From Burkholderiales bacterium Ga0077543 (GTDB lineage Bacteria > Pseudomonadota > Gammaproteobacteria > Burkholderiales > Burkholderiaceae_C): DNA of 51,001 nucleotides. Positions within the stretch are counted from its first letter, which is position 1, and each line of letters opens with the position of its first letter. Where the stretch lies: positions 1-51,001 of the forward strand of contig LNET01000051.1 of the NCBI GenBank assembly GCA_001464055.1, given 5' to 3'. The position numbers were made by a program, and so were the translations under genes. Shown here piece by piece: positions 34,901 to 42,508 of the stretch. The notes below the pieces were generated by a model. The model had not been told where the DNA came from, did no database searches, and worked only from the letters and a program-made list of their open reading frames with translations.

Positions 34901-35674
34901 ATGCAGTGGGCCAGCCGGCTCGAGCAGGCGCTGGACGAAGACCGTTTTGTGCTGTACGCGCAGAAGATCGAACCGCTGGGCCCGGACTCTGGCGGGCTGC
35001 ATGCCGAAGTGCTGCTGCGCATGCTGGATGTCGACGGCAGCCTGATCCCGCCGGCAGCCTTCCTGCCGGCCGCAGAGCGTTTCCACATGGCCACGCGCAT
35101 CGACCGCTGGGTGCTTCGGCATGCCGTGCAGCGCATCCAGGCCATGCCCGACCTGAAGGTGCTCGACATGCTGTGCATCAACCTGTCGGGGCAGTCGGTG
35201 GGCGACCGCACCTTCCACCGCCATGCCATCGACATCCTGACCGAGGCGGGCGCCGCGGTCTGCCGCTGCGTCTGCCTTGAAATCACCGAAACATCCGCCG
35301 TCACCAACATGGCCGACGCCGCGGTCTTCATCGACAAGGTGCGCGCCCTGGGCGTGCGCGTGGCGCTGGACGACTTCGGCGCAGGCGCCTCTTCCTTCGG
35401 CTACCTGAAGCACCTGCAGGTGGACCTGCTGAAGATCGACGGCAGCTTCATCCGGGACCTGGTCGACGACCCCCTGGACGATGCCGCGGTGCGCTGCTTC
35501 GTCGACGTGGCCCGGGTGCTGGGCATCCAGACCGTGGCCGAATTCGTGGATCGCCCCGAAACGCTGGCACGCATCCGCGAGATCGGCGTCGACTATGCCC
35601 AGGGCTACCTGCTGCATCGGCCGGAACCCACCGACCGCGTGCTCGGCGCCCGGGTCGAACTGGCAAAGGCCTGA
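31937..35674 (+). CDS. Multi-sensor c-di-GMP protein: GAF, five PAS, GGDEF, EAL
   Basis: 1245 residues, no transmembrane segment. A GAF domain (about 25-165) precedes a chain of PAS/PAC modules (about 172-285, 300-415, 420-545, 550-675, 680-805). The GGDEF domain carries an intact RLGGDEFAVLLE (near 893-897). The EAL domain has EVL in place of EAL (near 1023) but keeps NLSGQS, EITETS, DDFGAGASSFGYL, KIDGSF and the glutamate of VAEFVD, so hydrolysis is possible. Both activities may exist, with sensory control. The frame is open far upstream; the ATG at 31937 is chosen because GAF similarity starts there, just after a sigma-54-like promoter. Confidence 0.93.
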   Translation: MLIAPALPNERERLLALERLDVMDSAPEREFDALVATAALVCGVPVSLISLVDGNRQWFKANIGLPGVSETPREQAFCAHAIHGEVVFEVPDALADPRFADNPLVSSAPDIRFYAGAPLRLSSGEHVGTLCVIDRIPRQLSGHQREVLRLLSIAAVQALESRKLARSFLVSESRFRSLSESSPLGVYATDAGGGCIYTNARWQAIYGLTGAEALGQGWSHSLHPEDRAMVFQRWQESAAQKLEFDLQFRVQRADGSVRHVRSVSRPVFGADGAVTSHVGSVEDITDSLMARRSLDAEVARLAAIIQATGAGTWEWNVQTGELRLNERWAEIIGDRLEALHPVTTRAWTDRVHPEDLVRSNALLQAHFSDQTAAYECEARMRHRDGHWVWVLACGKVLTRTPDGLPEWMFGTHLDITARKAQQEQLRISEEMLNRTGELAKVGGWRVDIASGVVQWSEQTCRIHDVEPGFQPRVDQAIQFYLPEARPVIEAAVAQAAIDGRPWDLQLPMIQRNGQRIWVRTVGQAEFEAGRPVRLFGALQDVTQSVMAQQALDEAQQRAALATQSGGVGVWERDLRSDERRWDSRTYQLFGLPADCREDPAVVWARHVHPADLLRLEAAVEETIGQGTKLEIDFRAVWPDGSVHHLHSAGRMVTDDQGRPAKLIGVNWDITPLRELNARLDEQRELLQVTLQSIGDAVITTDAQSAITWLNPAAERLTGWTSHEALGKPAVQVFRIQIDSGRQPAHDLVALCLEKGATVGLAGNTVLLSRSGIEFGIEETAAPIRNPSGEILGVVLVFRDVTEQRRLSGEMSYRATHDPLTGLVNRTELENRLRHSLDKAHLDGSEHSLLFIDLDQFKLVNDTCGHSVGDQVLQLVAKQLKQTVRARDTLARLGGDEFAVLLEHCQAEQALRVAQKICDSMEEFRFVHDGRRFRIGTSIGLVPVDRRWANAAAAMQAADQSCYAAKEAGRNRVHAWFDTDDALRARQGEMQWASRLEQALDEDRFVLYAQKIEPLGPDSGGLHAEVLLRMLDVDGSLIPPAAFLPAAERFHMATRIDRWVLRHAVQRIQAMPDLKVLDMLCINLSGQSVGDRTFHRHAIDILTEAGAAVCRCVCLEITETSAVTNMADAAVFIDKVRALGVRVALDDFGAGASSFGYLKHLQVDLLKIDGSFIRDLVDDPLDDAAVRCFVDVARVLGIQTVAEFVDRPETLARIREIGVDYAQGYLLHRPEPTDRVLGARVELAKA

Positions 35675-35747
35675 CCCGGGCGGGCCCTGTTCGAGCGCAT
35701 CGAGTCGCAGCATTCAGGCTTGAACAGCGGCGCATACGCCGTGGAAG

Positions 35748-35774
35748 AAAAAAACTCCGTGGCCGATGGCCCGG
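35748..35774 (-). terminator. Intrinsic terminator for the deacetylase gene
   Basis: On the minus strand a 7-bp GC stem with one bulged base and a 3-nt loop (35757-35774) is followed by AG and seven T residues (35748-35754). It lies about 95 nt beyond the deacetylase stop. The rest of the 194-nt convergent gap shows a 5-bp hairpin near 35730-35741 without a T-tract. Confidence 0.55.
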
Positions 35775-35868
35775 CTGCGGCCGAAGCTTCAGCCCCGCTG
35801 GGCTGCACGGCACCACGCTGCGGCTGACAGCCGAGGCGGTGGCGCCGGCTGCGCCAGCGCATGCTTGC

Positions 35869-36801
35869 CTACGCCGGCTTGTGCTGACCCTGGGCGTGCC
35901 GGGCAATGGCCCCGGGCGTGGTCATCCACAGCTCGCCGGCGTCGCGCGCTGCAGCCACACGCTGCAGGGCGCGGCGCAGGTGGCGCAGCCGGTAGGGCTG
36001 GCCGACGATATAGGGGTGCAGCGCGATGCCCATCACCAGGGCCGGGGCCGCGGGGTCGCGGGTCTGGTCGAGCATTTCCTCGAGCTGGTCGACGATCATC
36101 TGCGCGAAGTCCTTGCCGTCCATCTGCCGGGCAATGACCATGGGGATGTCGTTCAGCTCCTGCGGGTAGGGCACGGCCCACAAAGCCTGGCCGCTGCGCG
36201 TGCGCATGGGCAGGGGCTGGTCGTCGTGGCACCAGTTCAGGGTGTAGTCGTAGCCGGTTTCCGCCAGCAGGTCGGGTGTGTGCAGGCTTTCCGAGATCCA
36301 GGGCGACAACCAGCCGGCCGGCGCCGTACCGCTGTGCGCCAGCATCTGCTGGCGGCAATGCAGCAGCAGTTCACGTTCGCCGGCCTCGGCCAGCACGCCC
36401 TGGCGTTCGGCATTGCTGTGGCCATGGCCCACCAGTTCGTCGCCACGCGCCACGCAGGCCGCCACCAGTTCCGGGCAGTGGTCGTAAAGCGCGGTGTTGA
36501 TCAAGGCCGCCGCGGGCAGGCAGAGGCTGTCGAACAGGTCCAGGCAGCGCCAGGCGCCGACTCGGTTGCCGTACTCGCGCCAGCTGTAGTTCAGCACGTC
36601 GGGCTGCGGGCTGGCCGGGCCGATGCCCGCGCCCAGGCCTTCGCCGAACGCGAAATGCTCGATGTTGAAGCCCAGGTACACCGCCAGCCCGGCACCGCCC
36701 GGCCAGCGGTAGCGCGGCCGGCGCGTGATGGGCAGGTAATCGAAGCGGCCGTGGCTGGGCAGCAGGCCGGTGTAGACCGGCGCAGAGGGCGCGGAACTCA
36801 T
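35869..36801 (-). CDS. Polysaccharide deacetylase (PuuE-like) family hydrolase
   Basis: 310 residues. NodB-fold features are LGFNIEHFAFGEG near residues 43-55 (the Asp of the usual DxE is replaced in NIEHF), DELVGHGHSNAERQ with the H-x-H metal pair, and GWLSPWISESLHTPDLLAETGYDY. This subgroup includes allantoinase-like and N-carbamoyl amidohydrolases as well as carbohydrate deacetylases, so the substrate is open. It follows the SnoaL-like gene by 7 nt, in the same set as the Bug receptor, which suggests uptake and breakdown of one small compound. Confidence 0.85.
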   Translation of the reverse strand: MSSAPSAPVYTGLLPSHGRFDYLPITRRPRYRWPGGAGLAVYLGFNIEHFAFGEGLGAGIGPASPQPDVLNYSWREYGNRVGAWRCLDLFDSLCLPAAALINTALYDHCPELVAACVARGDELVGHGHSNAERQGVLAEAGERELLLHCRQQMLAHSGTAPAGWLSPWISESLHTPDLLAETGYDYTLNWCHDDQPLPMRTRSGQALWAVPYPQELNDIPMVIARQMDGKDFAQMIVDQLEEMLDQTRDPAAPALVMGIALHPYIVGQPYRLRHLRRALQRVAAARDAGELWMTTPGAIARHAQGQHKPA

Positions 36802-36808
36802 GCCGGGC

Positions 36809-37246
36809 CTACAGCGTGGCCAGGCCGGCGCGCACCATCAGCCATTCGGCGCTGTCGTTCCAAACGTCCATGTGCGTGATCAGGCCGTCGCGCACCACGT
36901 AGCGGTCGACATAGCGGTTGCCTTCGAATGGCGTGCCATCGGGCCATTCGCCGTACAGCGTGCCCAGGCTGTAGACCACGTCTTCGGTGCCATCGCTGGG
37001 GCGAATCACCACTTCGGTGCGTTCGATGCGCTTTTTCACCCATTTGTAGCGCGACTTGTTGAATGCGGTGCACTCGGTGGGGTCGGCCATCGTGCGCCCG
37101 CCGGTGAAGCGGATGCGCAAGCCCGGGGCGACGAAGCGGCGGGCCGCCACCGGGTCGGGGATCATGATCAACCGCAGGAACTCGTCGACCACCTCGCCAG
37201 GGGTGGTCGGGTCGGCGGCAGGAGCGGCGGAGGCGGCAGGGTTCAT
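36809..37246 (-). CDS. SnoaL/NTF2-like protein
   Basis: 145 residues. A cone-fold pattern: an N-terminal helix EVVDEFLRLIMIPDPVAARRFVAP, a strand-rich middle, and the C-terminal RYVDRYVVRDGLITHMDVWNDSAEWL, typical of SnoaL-like or ketosteroid-isomerase-like proteins. Members are isomerases, hydrolases or non-enzymatic ligand binders. It sits 25 nt after the Bug receptor stop and 7 nt before the deacetylase, so it probably shares their pathway. The first 14 residues are an Ala/Pro tail. Confidence 0.75.
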   Translation of the reverse strand: MNPAASAAPAADPTTPGEVVDEFLRLIMIPDPVAARRFVAPGLRIRFTGGRTMADPTECTAFNKSRYKWVKKRIERTEVVIRPSDGTEDVVYSLGTLYGEWPDGTPFEGNRYVDRYVVRDGLITHMDVWNDSAEWLMVRAGLATL

Positions 37247-37271
37247 GTCGACAGACGTAGTGGAAGCTGCC

Positions 37272-38252
37272 TCAGCCTATCACTTCGACATTGGACGTGC
37301 GGGCCACGGCGCGCCAGGTGTCGATCTGCGAACGCACCAGCTGCACGAAGTCGTCGCCCATCAGCGTGGGTTTGCGCGGCAGCGTCTGCAGTTCTTCCAG
37401 GCGGACCGCGACGTCGGGCCGGGTCAGCAGTTCGGGGATCAAGGCCGACAGGCGCTGCGTGATCGGGGCCGGCAGTCCCTTGGGCGCCGACAGGCCCAGC
37501 CATTGCGAGCCGGTCAGCTTGGGGTAGCCCAGTTCGGCGAAGGTGGGGATGCTGGGCAGTGCCGACAGGCGCTGCGGCGTGGACACCGCCAGTGCGCGCA
37601 GCGAACCCGCCTTCAGCGCCGCGACGTTGGTCGTGATGGGGTCGAACACGCCGTCGATCTGGCCGCCCAGCAGGTCCTGCATGGCCGGGGCGCTGCCCTG
37701 GTAGGGAACGTGGTCGTGCTCGGGGGCCTTGCCTTCGATCTTCAGCAGTTCACCGAACAGGTGGTTGGCCGAGCCGATGCCCGAGGTGCCGTAGCGCACC
37801 GGCTGCTTGCGCGCGGCAGCCACGTACTGGTCGAGGGTCTGGAAGGGCGACGCTGCCCGCACCGCCAGGATCATCGGCGCCTCGCAGAGCATGCCCATGT
37901 GGGTGAAGTCGTTCAGCGGATCGAACTGCAGGGTGCGGCGCGTGGCAGCGGCGTACACGTGCACCGCGGCATGGCTCACGAGCAGGGTGTAACCGTCGGG
38001 TGCCTGCTTGGCGACGAAGTCGGTGCCGATGATGCCGCCGGCGCCTGGGCGGTTTTCGACGACCACCGACTGGCCCAGTGCGCTGGACAGGTGTGGGGCC
38101 AGCAGCCGCGAGACGACGTCCACCAGCCCCCCTGCCGGGAACTGGGCCACCAGCTTGATGGGCCCGCGCGACGGCCACGCAGCCTGTGCGCTGACGACGG
38201 CAGGGGCCACCAGGGTGGCCGCACTGGCGGCCAGGAATACGCGACGCTTCAT
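37272..38252 (-). CDS. Bug-family tripartite tricarboxylate transporter substrate-binding protein
   Basis: 326 residues. A signal peptide with a twin-Arg-containing start (MKRRVFLAASAATLVAPAVVSAQA) precedes the Bug fold: KLVAQFPAGGLVDVVSRLLAPHLS, VVVENRPGAGGIIGTDFVAK, VPYQGSAPAMQDLLGGQID. Such periplasmic receptors are greatly expanded in Burkholderiales and bind small carboxylated or amidated ligands. No TctA/TctB membrane genes lie nearby, which is usual for orphan Bug genes. It heads the three-gene set with the SnoaL-like protein and the deacetylase. Confidence 0.93.
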   Translation of the reverse strand: MKRRVFLAASAATLVAPAVVSAQAAWPSRGPIKLVAQFPAGGLVDVVSRLLAPHLSSALGQSVVVENRPGAGGIIGTDFVAKQAPDGYTLLVSHAAVHVYAAATRRTLQFDPLNDFTHMGMLCEAPMILAVRAASPFQTLDQYVAAARKQPVRYGTSGIGSANHLFGELLKIEGKAPEHDHVPYQGSAPAMQDLLGGQIDGVFDPITTNVAALKAGSLRALAVSTPQRLSALPSIPTFAELGYPKLTGSQWLGLSAPKGLPAPITQRLSALIPELLTRPDVAVRLEELQTLPRKPTLMGDDFVQLVRSQIDTWRAVARTSNVEVIG

Positions 38253-38500
38253 TCAGGACTCCATGCGTGGCGGGCCGGGGCCGGTGGCCAGCCACGCAGA
38301 GGATGCAGGTTGATTCAGGCCCAGGGGGTTGGAAAGCAAGCCCGATGCCAGACCGCCACCTGTACTCCTGGAGGGTGAACTTCAGTCCTCGCCCGATCGA
38401 CCGAAAGCCTCGGGAGCGTCGAGCCCGGGCCTCCGGCTGACGCTGCCTACGACGTCAACACCCGTGTTCAAAACGCGGTCAACCTGCCGAATTCGCCACC

Positions 38501-39619
38501 GTGAGACTCCAGCCCCTCAGCCAACACCGCCAGCATGTCGTCCTGGGCCAGCCCCTGACTTTCGGCGTTCGTGATGCCTACGGCACCTTGCTGCTGGCCT
38601 TCGGCCACGTCATCGAGACCCAGGAACAGCTGCAGAGCCTGCTCGACCGGGGCACCTACATCGACCAGAGCGAACTCGAGGATCCGGCCGCGCAGGTGCG
38701 ATCGGCCCGGCCCGAGGCCTTGCCCCAGCTGTGGGAGGAAAGTGTCGACCGCATGGGCCGGGCGCTGCGCGCCGAAGTGAATCCCGAATTCCGGCTGACG
38801 CTGGAAAAGGCAGCCAAGCCCGTGCTTGCCCTGGTCCGGCGTGACCCGGACCTGGCCATCCTGCAGGTGGTGCGCCAGGAAGATGGGCAGAAGGCACCGT
38901 ATTCCAGCCGGCATGCGGTGCACGCCGCCGTCGCGGGCCAGCTGGCCGCGACGCGCCTGGGCTGGAGCGACAGTGCCGCGGCCAGCCTGTTCCGCGCCGC
39001 GCTGACCATGAACCTGTCGATGACCGAACTGCAGGACAAGCTGGCCACGCAGCGGTCGCCGCTGACGCCGCTGCAGCGCCAGACCATCCTGCACCACCCG
39101 GAGCGTGCTGCCGAACTGCTGGAGACGGCGGGCGTGACCGACAAGGACTGGCTGTCCGCAGTGCGCGGCCACCACCACCGCGAAGGTGCCGGCTATCCGC
39201 AGGGGCTGGGCGATGCCGGCGACCCGGCCCGGCTGCTGCAGCGGGCCGATGAGTTCGCAGCGAAGTTCAGCGCCCGGTCCACGCGCGCGGCGCTGGCACC
39301 CGATGTGGCGGTGCGCAACTTCTTCCAGTCCGATCCAGGCAACCCCATGACGGCGGCCATCGTGAAGGAATTCGGGCTTTATCCGCCGGGTTCGACGGTG
39401 CGGCTGAAGTCGGGTGAATACGGCGTGGTGATGAAGCGTGGCGCGCGCGCCAACGCGCCGATGGTGGCGGCGGTCACCGACTGCAACGGCGACGTGCTCA
39501 TGCGCCCGGTGAGGCGCGACACGTCGGTGGCCGCGCACGCGGTTGCCATCACCGTGCCGGCCCAGGCCCTGAAGGTTCGGGTTCGGCCGGAAGCGCTGAT
39601 GCGGGTGGTGTCTGGCTGA
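38501..39619 (+). CDS. Degenerate HD-GYP-like protein
   Basis: 372 residues. An N-terminal domain (about 1-110) precedes an HD-related domain. The GYP half is recognisable (HHP at 198-200, HHHREGAGYPQGL near 224-236), and a histidine remains at 138. The HD doublet is replaced by TMN at about 169-171, so metal binding and c-di-GMP hydrolysis are doubtful. A C-terminal domain (about 305-372, KSGEYGVVMKRGARANAPMV) resembles the tail of other HD-GYP proteins. The GTG start has no clear ribosome site. Of the 248-nt gap upstream I can assign nothing. Its 3' end overlaps the convergent YgjP-like gene by 71 nt. Confidence 0.78.
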   Translation: MRLQPLSQHRQHVVLGQPLTFGVRDAYGTLLLAFGHVIETQEQLQSLLDRGTYIDQSELEDPAAQVRSARPEALPQLWEESVDRMGRALRAEVNPEFRLTLEKAAKPVLALVRRDPDLAILQVVRQEDGQKAPYSSRHAVHAAVAGQLAATRLGWSDSAAASLFRAALTMNLSMTELQDKLATQRSPLTPLQRQTILHHPERAAELLETAGVTDKDWLSAVRGHHHREGAGYPQGLGDAGDPARLLQRADEFAAKFSARSTRAALAPDVAVRNFFQSDPGNPMTAAIVKEFGLYPPGSTVRLKSGEYGVVMKRGARANAPMVAAVTDCNGDVLMRPVRRDTSVAAHAVAITVPAQALKVRVRPEALMRVVSG

Positions 39620-40136
39620 CGCTGGCCGGCCGCTGAGCCGCCAGCCAGGTCAGGTACAGCCGCGTGTCGAATTCCAGCTGGTGATAGTCGGCCAGCATGT
39701 GCTGGCACAGCCCGTAGAAGGCCTTGTCGTGTTCGCGTTCCTTCAGGTGCGCGAGCTCGTGCACCAGGATCATTTCCAGCATCTGCGCCGGGGCTTGCTT
39801 GAACACCGCCGAGATGCGGATCTCGCGCTTGGACTTGAGGTTGCCACCCTGCACCCGTGACACGGTCGTCAAGGTGCCCAGCGCGCGGTGGTCGAGCTGC
39901 AGCCGGTTGTCGAAAACCACCTTGGCCAAGGGGCCGGCATGGCGCAGATGACGCTGTTTCAGCGCCGCGGCGTGTTCGTACAGCAGGGTGTCGCTCCGGA
40001 TGCCATGCGCTTCGGGGTAGCGCCGCTGCAGATGTTCACCCAGCGTGCCTTCGGCCAGGGCCAGCCGAACCGGTGCCAGCAGCTGCTCCGGGTAACCGCC
40101 CAGGAAGGGCAGGGGTGTCTCGGCTGGGGTCGTCAC
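39549..40136 (-). CDS. YgjP-like (WLM/M48-related) metal-dependent hydrolase
   Basis: 195 residues. The zinc motif HELAH at 126-130, with His136 nearby (HELAHLKEREH), and FDNRLQLDHRALGTLTTVSRVQGGNLKSKREIRIS fit the YgjP/DUF45 family, found near SprT-type and Wss1-like proteases. Substrate unknown. The start is GTG at 40136. The last 25 residues are Pro/Ala-rich and lie in the 71-nt overlap with the plus-strand HD-GYP-like gene. It begins 11 nt after the OmpA-family lipoprotein stop. Confidence 0.8.
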   Translation of the reverse strand: MTTPAETPLPFLGGYPEQLLAPVRLALAEGTLGEHLQRRYPEAHGIRSDTLLYEHAAALKQRHLRHAGPLAKVVFDNRLQLDHRALGTLTTVSRVQGGNLKSKREIRISAVFKQAPAQMLEMILVHELAHLKEREHDKAFYGLCQHMLADYHQLEFDTRLYLTWLAAQRPASVSQTPPASALPAEPEPSGPGPAR

Positions 40137-40147
40137 ATCCTTGCGCC

Positions 40148-40804
40148 TCAGGAGCCGGCGGAGCGTGGTTCGCGCAGGAAGATCTCGACGCGACGGTTGC
40201 GGGCGCGGTCGTCGGCGTTGTCGTTGCTGGCCACGGGTTCGCGTGAACCGCGGCCGGCGACCTCGATGCGCGATGCGGCCACGCCCCGGTCTTCCAGGTA
40301 GGCACGCACGCTCTCGGCGCGGCGCAGCGACAGCGGGTCGTTGATCGCATCGCTGCCGGTGTTGTCGGTGTGGCCGACCACACGCACCAGGGTGTTGCGG
40401 TCCAGCCCCTGGGCGAATGTGTCGAGCACCGGACGCAGGCGGGATTCGATGGCGGCGCTGTTCACGGCAAAGGAAATGTCGCTGGGTACCTGCACGCGCA
40501 GCTGGTCGTCGGCAGTGCGTTCCACCGCCACGCCCGAGCCGGCGGTGGCCTGCTCCATCGCCCGGCGCTTGTCTTCCATGTTCTTCGACCACAGGTTGCC
40601 GGCCACGGCACCGATGGCAGCTCCGGCCACGGCGCCAGTGCCGGCGCGCCCGCCCGTGGCGCTGCCGATGATGGCGCCGGCCACGGCACCGATGGCCGCG
40701 CCCTGGGCCGTGCCCTGCTCGCGCGCGGACATGGTGTTGGCACAGCCTGCCAGCAGTGCCAGTGCCGACAGGAGGGCGGTGATCGAAACGATGCGTTGCT
40801 TCAT
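40148..40804 (-). CDS. OmpA-family lipoprotein with glycine-zipper domain
   Basis: 218 residues. The lipobox LLAGC places the acylated cysteine at residue 21. A glycine-zipper stretch (about 33-73, alternating Gly/Ala) precedes an OmpA-like peptidoglycan-binding domain with VVGHTDNTGSDAINDPLSLRRAESVRAYL and the final RARNRRVEIFL. It should anchor in the outer membrane and bind peptidoglycan. Upstream, TATATT (40840-40845) may be a -10 element, but no good -35 accompanies it. Confidence 0.92.
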   Translation of the reverse strand: MKQRIVSITALLSALALLAGCANTMSAREQGTAQGAAIGAVAGAIIGSATGGRAGTGAVAGAAIGAVAGNLWSKNMEDKRRAMEQATAGSGVAVERTADDQLRVQVPSDISFAVNSAAIESRLRPVLDTFAQGLDRNTLVRVVGHTDNTGSDAINDPLSLRRAESVRAYLEDRGVAASRIEVAGRGSREPVASNDNADDRARNRRVEIFLREPRSAGS

Positions 40805-40926
40805 GGTGGTGTCTCTCGGTGAAACCTTCGGATCGCGTGAATATAGGACGAGCTTCGTGAGACAGTCGCTGAGTGGACTCATCGCGCGGCGCTGTCCTAC
40901 ACGGGCGAGCCGGATCGGAGAACCCC

Positions 40927-42180
40927 ATGTTCAGAACTTTCGCGCTGGCCTTCTTGCTCGGCGCCATCAGCGTTCAAGCCCTGGCGCAGGCCGAGCCGCG
41001 CTTGCGCAAGCCACCCCCGGTGCCAGCGCAGCTGGGCCCGCGTCCCTTCTTTCTGGTCAACGACATGACCGAAAGCGCGCTGAAGCATGAACTGCTGGCC
41101 TGCGCACGACGCCCGCAGTTCGTGCGGTCTGACTTCTCCATCGGCCACCGCGGCGCCGCCCTGCAGTTCCCGGAGCACACGAAGGAAAGCTACGAGGCGG
41201 CGGCGCGCATGGGCGCCGGCATCCTGGAATGCGATGTCACCTTCACCAAGGACAAGGAACTCGTCTGCCGCCATGCCCAGAACGACCTGCACACCACCAC
41301 CAACATCCTGGCCACGCCGCTGGCCGCCAAGTGCCTGCGGCCTTTCACGCCGGCCAGCTTCGACCCGGCGGGCCAGCGCATCACGGCGGCCAGTGCCGAA
41401 TGCCGCACCAGCGAACTGACGCTGGCCGAATTCAAGACCCTGCGCGGCAAGATGGACGCTTCCAACCCGAATGCCCGCAGCGTGGCCGAGTACATGGCGG
41501 GTACGGCCCCCTGGCGCACCGACCTGTACAGCGGCCCGGGCAGCGGCACGCTGCTCACGCACCGGGAAAGCATCGAACTCTTCAAGCAGCTGGGCGTCAG
41601 GATGACACCCGAACTGAAGGGCGCCAGCGTTGCCATGCCTTTCGACGGCTTCACGCAGCAGGCCTATGCGCAAAAGCTGATCGACGAATACCGGCAGGCC
41701 GGCGTGCCGCCGAAGGACGTCTGGCCACAGTCATTCGACATTGCCGACCTGCGCTACTGGCTGGCGCACGAGCCGGCCTTCGGGCAGCAGGCGGTGTTCC
41801 TGGACAGGGCCCGAACGGTGGCCGAACTGCCCAGCGCGCGCCAGCTGGTCGACTACCGCGCCGAAGGCATCCGCATCTGGGCACCGCCCATCTTCGCGCT
41901 GTTGGAGGCCGGGCCTGGCAACAGCATCGTGCCTTCCCAGGCTGCACGCGACGCCCGGCGCGCGGGGCTGGAGATCATCACCTGGACGCTGGAACGATCG
42001 GGCCTGCTGGCCGACGGGAACAATGGCTTCTATTTCCAGACCATCGACAGCCAGGTCGGCCGTGAAGGCGACCTGATGCGGGTGCTCGACGTGCTGGCGC
42101 GCCAGGTCGGCGTGCGCGGCGTCTTCAGCGACTGGCCGGCCAGCGTCAGCTTCTATGCAAACTGCGCGGGCCTGAAGTAG
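40927..42180 (+). CDS. Secreted glycerophosphodiester phosphodiesterase
   Basis: 417 residues, with a signal peptide (cleavage near residue 21, VQALAQA). The GDPD catalytic set is visible: His74-Arg75 (GHRGA), Glu84, Glu101 and Asp103 (ECDVTF), and His116 (CRHAQNDL). Such enzymes cleave glycerophosphodiesters to glycerol-3-phosphate and an alcohol using a divalent metal, here in the periplasm. An insert with cysteines between residues 135 and 165 ([13 protein letters not shown]) suggests a disulfide. The ATG at 40927 has GGAGA six bases upstream. Its end overlaps a small convergent gene by 28 nt. Confidence 0.92.
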   Translation: MFRTFALAFLLGAISVQALAQAEPRLRKPPPVPAQLGPRPFFLVNDMTESALKHELLACARRPQFVRSDFSIGHRGAALQFPEHTKESYEAAARMGAGILECDVTFTKDKELVCRHAQNDLHTTTNILATPLAAKCLRPFTPASFDPAGQRITAASAECRTSELTLAEFKTLRGKMDASNPNARSVAEYMAGTAPWRTDLYSGPGSGTLLTHRESIELFKQLGVRMTPELKGASVAMPFDGFTQQAYAQKLIDEYRQAGVPPKDVWPQSFDIADLRYWLAHEPAFGQQAVFLDRARTVAELPSARQLVDYRAEGIRIWAPPIFALLEAGPGNSIVPSQAARDARRAGLEIITWTLERSGLLADGNNGFYFQTIDSQVGREGDLMRVLDVLARQVGVRGVFSDWPASVSFYANCAGLK

Positions 42181-42443
42181 CAGCGGCACGCAGCCGCTGC
42201 AGGCGTGTCCAGCGCAGGCGTCGCAGGCAGGGGCGGCAGGTCCTGAGCGGCGACGTTGCCCGGCATCGGCTGGCCCAGCTTCCAGGCGACGAGCTGGGCC
42301 GGCGCAAAGTCCACCGGCTTGATGACCAGCGTGCTGGCCGCGGCAGCCGCCAGCTTGGCGCGCAGCACGACGGCTGCGCCTGCAGCTAGCGAAATCCGGG
42401 CCCGTGGTGGCAGCATCTGGCCGAAGAAGGTCCCCAGCGCCAT
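42153..42443 (-). CDS. Small unknown protein
   Basis: 96 residues. Codons have the strong third-position G/C bias of its neighbours across the full length, which supports real coding. The N-terminal third is Ala-rich and hydrophobic ([13 protein letters not shown]), possibly a signal or membrane segment; the C-terminus has a CRCYF cysteine pair. I do not recognise it. It has no clear ribosome site, and an internal ATG at 42416 is an alternative start. It follows the FAD oxidoreductase by 65 nt and overlaps the phosphodiesterase gene's 3' end. Confidence 0.45.
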   Translation of the reverse strand: MALGTFFGQMLPPRARISLAAGAAVVLRAKLAAAAASTLVIKPVDFAPAQLVAWKLGQPMPGNVAAQDLPPLPATPALDTPAAAACRCYFRPAQFA

Positions 42444-42508
42444 GGCCGGGGCCGCGACGGCGCAGTCGCTTCATCCGGGAGCCCCGCCGGGTTCCAGCAG
42501 CAGGCCTG

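Noticed and set aside
38480..38501. GCCGAATT before the HD-GYP-like gene, tested as a sigma-28 -10 element.
   Set aside because: Only five of eight matches, no good -35, and it is too close to the GTG.
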